Of a DNA stretch of 64,000 nucleotides, positions 61,189 to 64,000 are shown piece by piece; position 1 is the first letter of the stretch; the number at the start of each line of letters is the position of its first letter. Where the stretch lies: contig JALQTJ010000001.1 of assembly GCA_023264015.1 (NCBI GenBank), positions 103,832-167,831 on the forward strand, in the 5' to 3' direction. The DNA is from Flavobacteriaceae bacterium. Lineage in GTDB: Bacteria > Bacteroidota > Bacteroidia > Flavobacteriales > Flavobacteriaceae. The position numbers were made by a program, and so were the translations under genes. The notes under the pieces are model-generated. The model was not told where the DNA came from and searched no databases. It saw nothing but the letters and a program-made list of their open reading frames with translations.

Positions 61189-63716
61189 AAAGACTGACTC
61201 TGCTGATTGTATCCCTGATAGGTTTAACACAGCTCAATGCCCAGCAATTCTCTCAGAGACCTGCAATGCAACCTATAACAATCAGCGGTAAAGTTGTTGA
61301 TAAAGAAACAGGAACTCCTCTAGAATACGCAACTTTAGTATTGCAAAGCGTTCGATTCCCAGAGCGTGTTACCGGAGGAATTACCGACGAGAACGGTCAA
61401 TTCAGTGTGGAAACCTTTCCTGGAGCCTATAACCTTCGTGTTGAATTCATATCCTTTACTTCTTATACACAAGACAACGTAAGGTTTACCGCTTCTACCG
61501 ATCTCGGCACTATCAGTCTTGAAGCCAACGTGGAGCAGTTAGACAATATAGAGCTGGTAGCAGAGCGAACCACCGTAGAACTTAGGTTAGATAAAAAAGT
61601 TTACAACGTAGGCCAAGACCTTACCGTGAAAGGAGGTACGGTTACCGACGTATTAGACAATGTGCCTTCTGTCAGTGTTGATGTAGAAGGAAACATTGCG
61701 TTGCGCGGAAATGGAAGTGTTCAAATCTTAATAAACGGTAAGCCTTCTGCCCTATCTGGTTTAAGCACAGATGCTCTTCAGCAGCTTCCTGCCGATGCTA
61801 TAGAGCGTGTTGAAATCATTACCAACCCCTCTGCTCGTTATGATGCAGAAGGATCAGCAGGTATTATCAATATCATCTTAAGACAAGAAAAAACAAAAGG
61901 AATTAATGGATCTGCTACAGCCTATGTAGGTTCGCCAGAAAACACTGGAGGCAACCTTAACCTCAATTTACGTCGCAAATCGTTCAACCTCTTCTCAAAC
62001 ACTTCGTACCGCAAGACCAATTCGCCTGGTAACGGTATCAATGAACAAACGAATTACGATCTGGCCGGTAACGTTTTAAGCTATCAAAATGAGATTGGCA
62101 GAAACGATCGATTAAGAGACGGTTTCAATACCAATATTGGGTTAGAGTTACTTTTCAATGAGAAGACCTCTCTCACCCAAACGTTTTTCTACAGAACTCA
62201 AGAAGGCCAAAACATCAATAGGACTCAGTTCTTTAATTTCGACGAGAACTATGACCCAACCATCTCTAGAGAACGTATCAACTCAGGCGACGAAACAGAC
62301 ACCAACTATCAGTATGCCATCAACTTCGTCAAAGATTTCGAAAAAACGGGGCATAAGTTAACGGCTGACTTTCAGTACTCAACTGGTGAAGAATTAGGAA
62401 ACAATTACATTGATGAGAACGTTAATGAAGATGCCTCAATTTTTGTTCCGTCTGAATACACCTTCACCGGTGAATCTCAGATCAACCGCTTATTTCAATT
62501 TGATTATGTATTGCCTTTAGGTGAGAAAGGTCAAGGGCAATTCGAAGCGGGTTACCGCGGAACATTCAATGATTTCTACACCGACTTTGAATTTGAGATT
62601 CAGCAAGAAAACGGAGGTCCCTTGGTACGCAACAATGAGCTAAGCAATGAATTAGAATACAAAGAATACGTGAATGCTGCCTACATGCAATTAGGAAGTA
62701 AATTCAATAAATTCTCAGTTCTAGGGGGATTGCGTATGGAGGCTTCTGACATCCAAGTCAATTCAACAAGTGAAACCCAAGAGAGTAGAAATGAGAAGAT
62801 CTATTCCAACTGGTTCCCTTCGCTTTTCTTGGGATATGAGATCTCAGAAATGGAACAATTTACGCTCAGCTACAGCAAGCGTTTGAGAAGACCTCGCTCT
62901 TGGTTTATTAATCCGTTTATTAGAAGAAACAGCAATACCAACCTGTTCAGTGGTAACCCAGATCTTGATCCAGCCTATACAGATGCTTTCGATTTCGGAT
63001 ACCTGAAACGTTTTGGAAAGTTAACGCTGAACACCTCAGTATATTACAATCAAACTTCAGGGGTATTTCAGTTTATTCAGCGCGAAACCGGTGAAACGGT
63101 GAGCATTGAAAATCCTGAAGGCGGATTCGTTGAGGTTCCTGTTCAATTGCGCTCTCCTATTAACCTCGCTTCTGAATACAGAACAGGTGCTGAACTTACC
63201 ACCTCCTATTCACCAAAACGCGGTGTTAGATTTTCATGGAATTTCAATGTATTCCAACAAGGTTTAGAAGGAGACTTCACCTACACCAACAGTAAGGGAG
63301 AAACCATATCTCAGGTATTCAACACTGACAATTTTACCTGGTTCTCACGAGCAAGTGCTCAGTTTCCATTACCAGGAAAAATCGATTTTCAGACCAATGC
63401 CTTTTATAGAGGAAATTCAGTGAATCCGCAAGGAACAGACAAAGGTATCTTGTCTATGAACCTTGCCATGAGTAAGCAAATTTTAAAAGACAAAGGTTCA
63501 ATTTCATTTAATGTAAGCGACCTCTTTAATAGCAGAAAGCGTATCTCAGATATCCGCACAGCTACTGTAGCTACGTATAGTGAATTCCAGTGGAGACAGC
63601 GTCAAGCCACGTTGACATTCAGATATCAATTCAACGAGCAAGACAATAATCAAAGAAGAAGAAACAATCGCCAAGACATGGGCGGTGAAGAAGAAATGGA
63701 GTTCGGAACTCCATAA
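61185..63716 (+). CDS. outer-membrane beta-barrel protein (TonB-dependent receptor-like with carboxypeptidase-regulatory-like domain)
   Basis: Signal peptide, ISGKVVDKETGTPLEYATLVLQ, plug-like DVLDNVPSVSVDVEGNIALRGNGSVQILINGKPSALSG, repeated beta-strand barrel. Confidence 0.9.
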   Translation: MKRLTLLIVSLIGLTQLNAQQFSQRPAMQPITISGKVVDKETGTPLEYATLVLQSVRFPERVTGGITDENGQFSVETFPGAYNLRVEFISFTSYTQDNVRFTASTDLGTISLEANVEQLDNIELVAERTTVELRLDKKVYNVGQDLTVKGGTVTDVLDNVPSVSVDVEGNIALRGNGSVQILINGKPSALSGLSTDALQQLPADAIERVEIITNPSARYDAEGSAGIINIILRQEKTKGINGSATAYVGSPENTGGNLNLNLRRKSFNLFSNTSYRKTNSPGNGINEQTNYDLAGNVLSYQNEIGRNDRLRDGFNTNIGLELLFNEKTSLTQTFFYRTQEGQNINRTQFFNFDENYDPTISRERINSGDETDTNYQYAINFVKDFEKTGHKLTADFQYSTGEELGNNYIDENVNEDASIFVPSEYTFTGESQINRLFQFDYVLPLGEKGQGQFEAGYRGTFNDFYTDFEFEIQQENGGPLVRNNELSNELEYKEYVNAAYMQLGSKFNKFSVLGGLRMEASDIQVNSTSETQESRNEKIYSNWFPSLFLGYEISEMEQFTLSYSKRLRRPRSWFINPFIRRNSNTNLFSGNPDLDPAYTDAFDFGYLKRFGKLTLNTSVYYNQTSGVFQFIQRETGETVSIENPEGGFVEVPVQLRSPINLASEYRTGAELTTSYSPKRGVRFSWNFNVFQQGLEGDFTYTNSKGETISQVFNTDNFTWFSRASAQFPLPGKIDFQTNAFYRGNSVNPQGTDKGILSMNLAMSKQILKDKGSISFNVSDLFNSRKRISDIRTATVATYSEFQWRQRQATLTFRYQFNEQDNNQRRRNNRQDMGGEEEMEFGTP

Positions 63717-63718
63717 AT

Positions 63719-63750
63719 AAAAAGGCCCCGCGATTGCGGGGCCTTTTTTT
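63719..63750. terminator. bidirectional intrinsic terminator
   Basis: A5 GGCCCCGC GATT GCGGGGCC T7: 8-bp perfect GC stem flanked by A and T tracts, between convergent genes. Confidence 0.95.
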
Positions 63751-63771
63751 AATCCTATAACGAAAGGAGAC

Positions 63772-63942
63772 TTAGCTTTTAGAAGCTTCGCGCTCCTTTT
63801 TCTTTTCTTTTAAGAATTCAATGAGACTTCCTGTTACCCAATAAGGGATTACGAAAGTCAAAAGAAAAATCATCAACCAAAACCCAATGGTTAGAATGGT
63901 TAAAAAGGCAATAAATCCTAAATATTGATCGAATTCAATCAT
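63772..63942 (-). CDS. 56-aa small membrane protein (below ORF-track cutoff)
   Basis: MIEFDQYLGFIAFLTILTIGFWLMIFLLTFVIPYWVTGSLIEFLKEKKKEREASKS*; hydrophobic core and charged tail, stop facing the bidirectional terminator. Confidence 0.65.
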   Translation of the reverse strand: MIEFDQYLGFIAFLTILTIGFWLMIFLLTFVIPYWVTGSLIEFLKEKKKEREASKS

Positions 63943-64000
63943 GCTGTTTCTTTTACGCTACGAATATAAGTCGATTTCAATGTACAGTACAAACCTGAAG

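Noticed and set aside
772-62361. Many short antisense or overlapping ORFs in the track (60-135 aa, e.g. 30866-31273, 15850-16164, 44228-44587)
   Set aside because: They lie opposite strong conserved CDSs, show no recognisable domain or promoter, and look like by-products of the codon usage of the real genes.
1-64000. CRISPR arrays, tRNA/rRNA genes, IS elements, prophage or a defense island
   Set aside because: None seen by eye: no regular direct repeats, no cloverleaf-like sequences in the short intergenic regions, no transposase or integrase motifs.

Overview
This is a compact, gene-dense chromosomal window from a Bacteroidetes/Flavobacteriia-type bacterium (inferred from gene content, an LpxC-FabZ fusion, a short RpoD without region 1.1, and TTTG-N18-TANNTTTG promoters). 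I see no rRNA, tRNA, CRISPR array, IS element or prophage. The content is mostly housekeeping: menB, rpoD, a complete his operon (hisG-hisDC-hisB-hisH-hisA-hisF-hisIE), an lpxD-lpxC/fabZ-lpxA-efp-sucD-fabG block, parE/parC, ychF, serC, msrA, nth, uvrA, prfB, a surface-glycan block, and several uncharacterised families. The main findings are: (1) an unannotated histidine leader peptide (MFLNHTHHHIFCSAQTS) with a terminator hairpin upstream of hisG, under a near-ideal Bacteroidetes promoter only 4 nt from its ATG; (2) a HisD-HisC fusion; (3) a prfB programmed +1 frameshift with a strong AGGAGG, notable in a phylum that sequesters its anti-SD; (4) repeated -7 boxes about 4 nt upstream of ATG, suggesting leaderless mRNAs and correcting several starts; (5) a putative sulfonolipid (capnine) gene neighbourhood; (6) several conserved proteins of unknown function. 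All functional calls are from reading the sequence; no searches were run.
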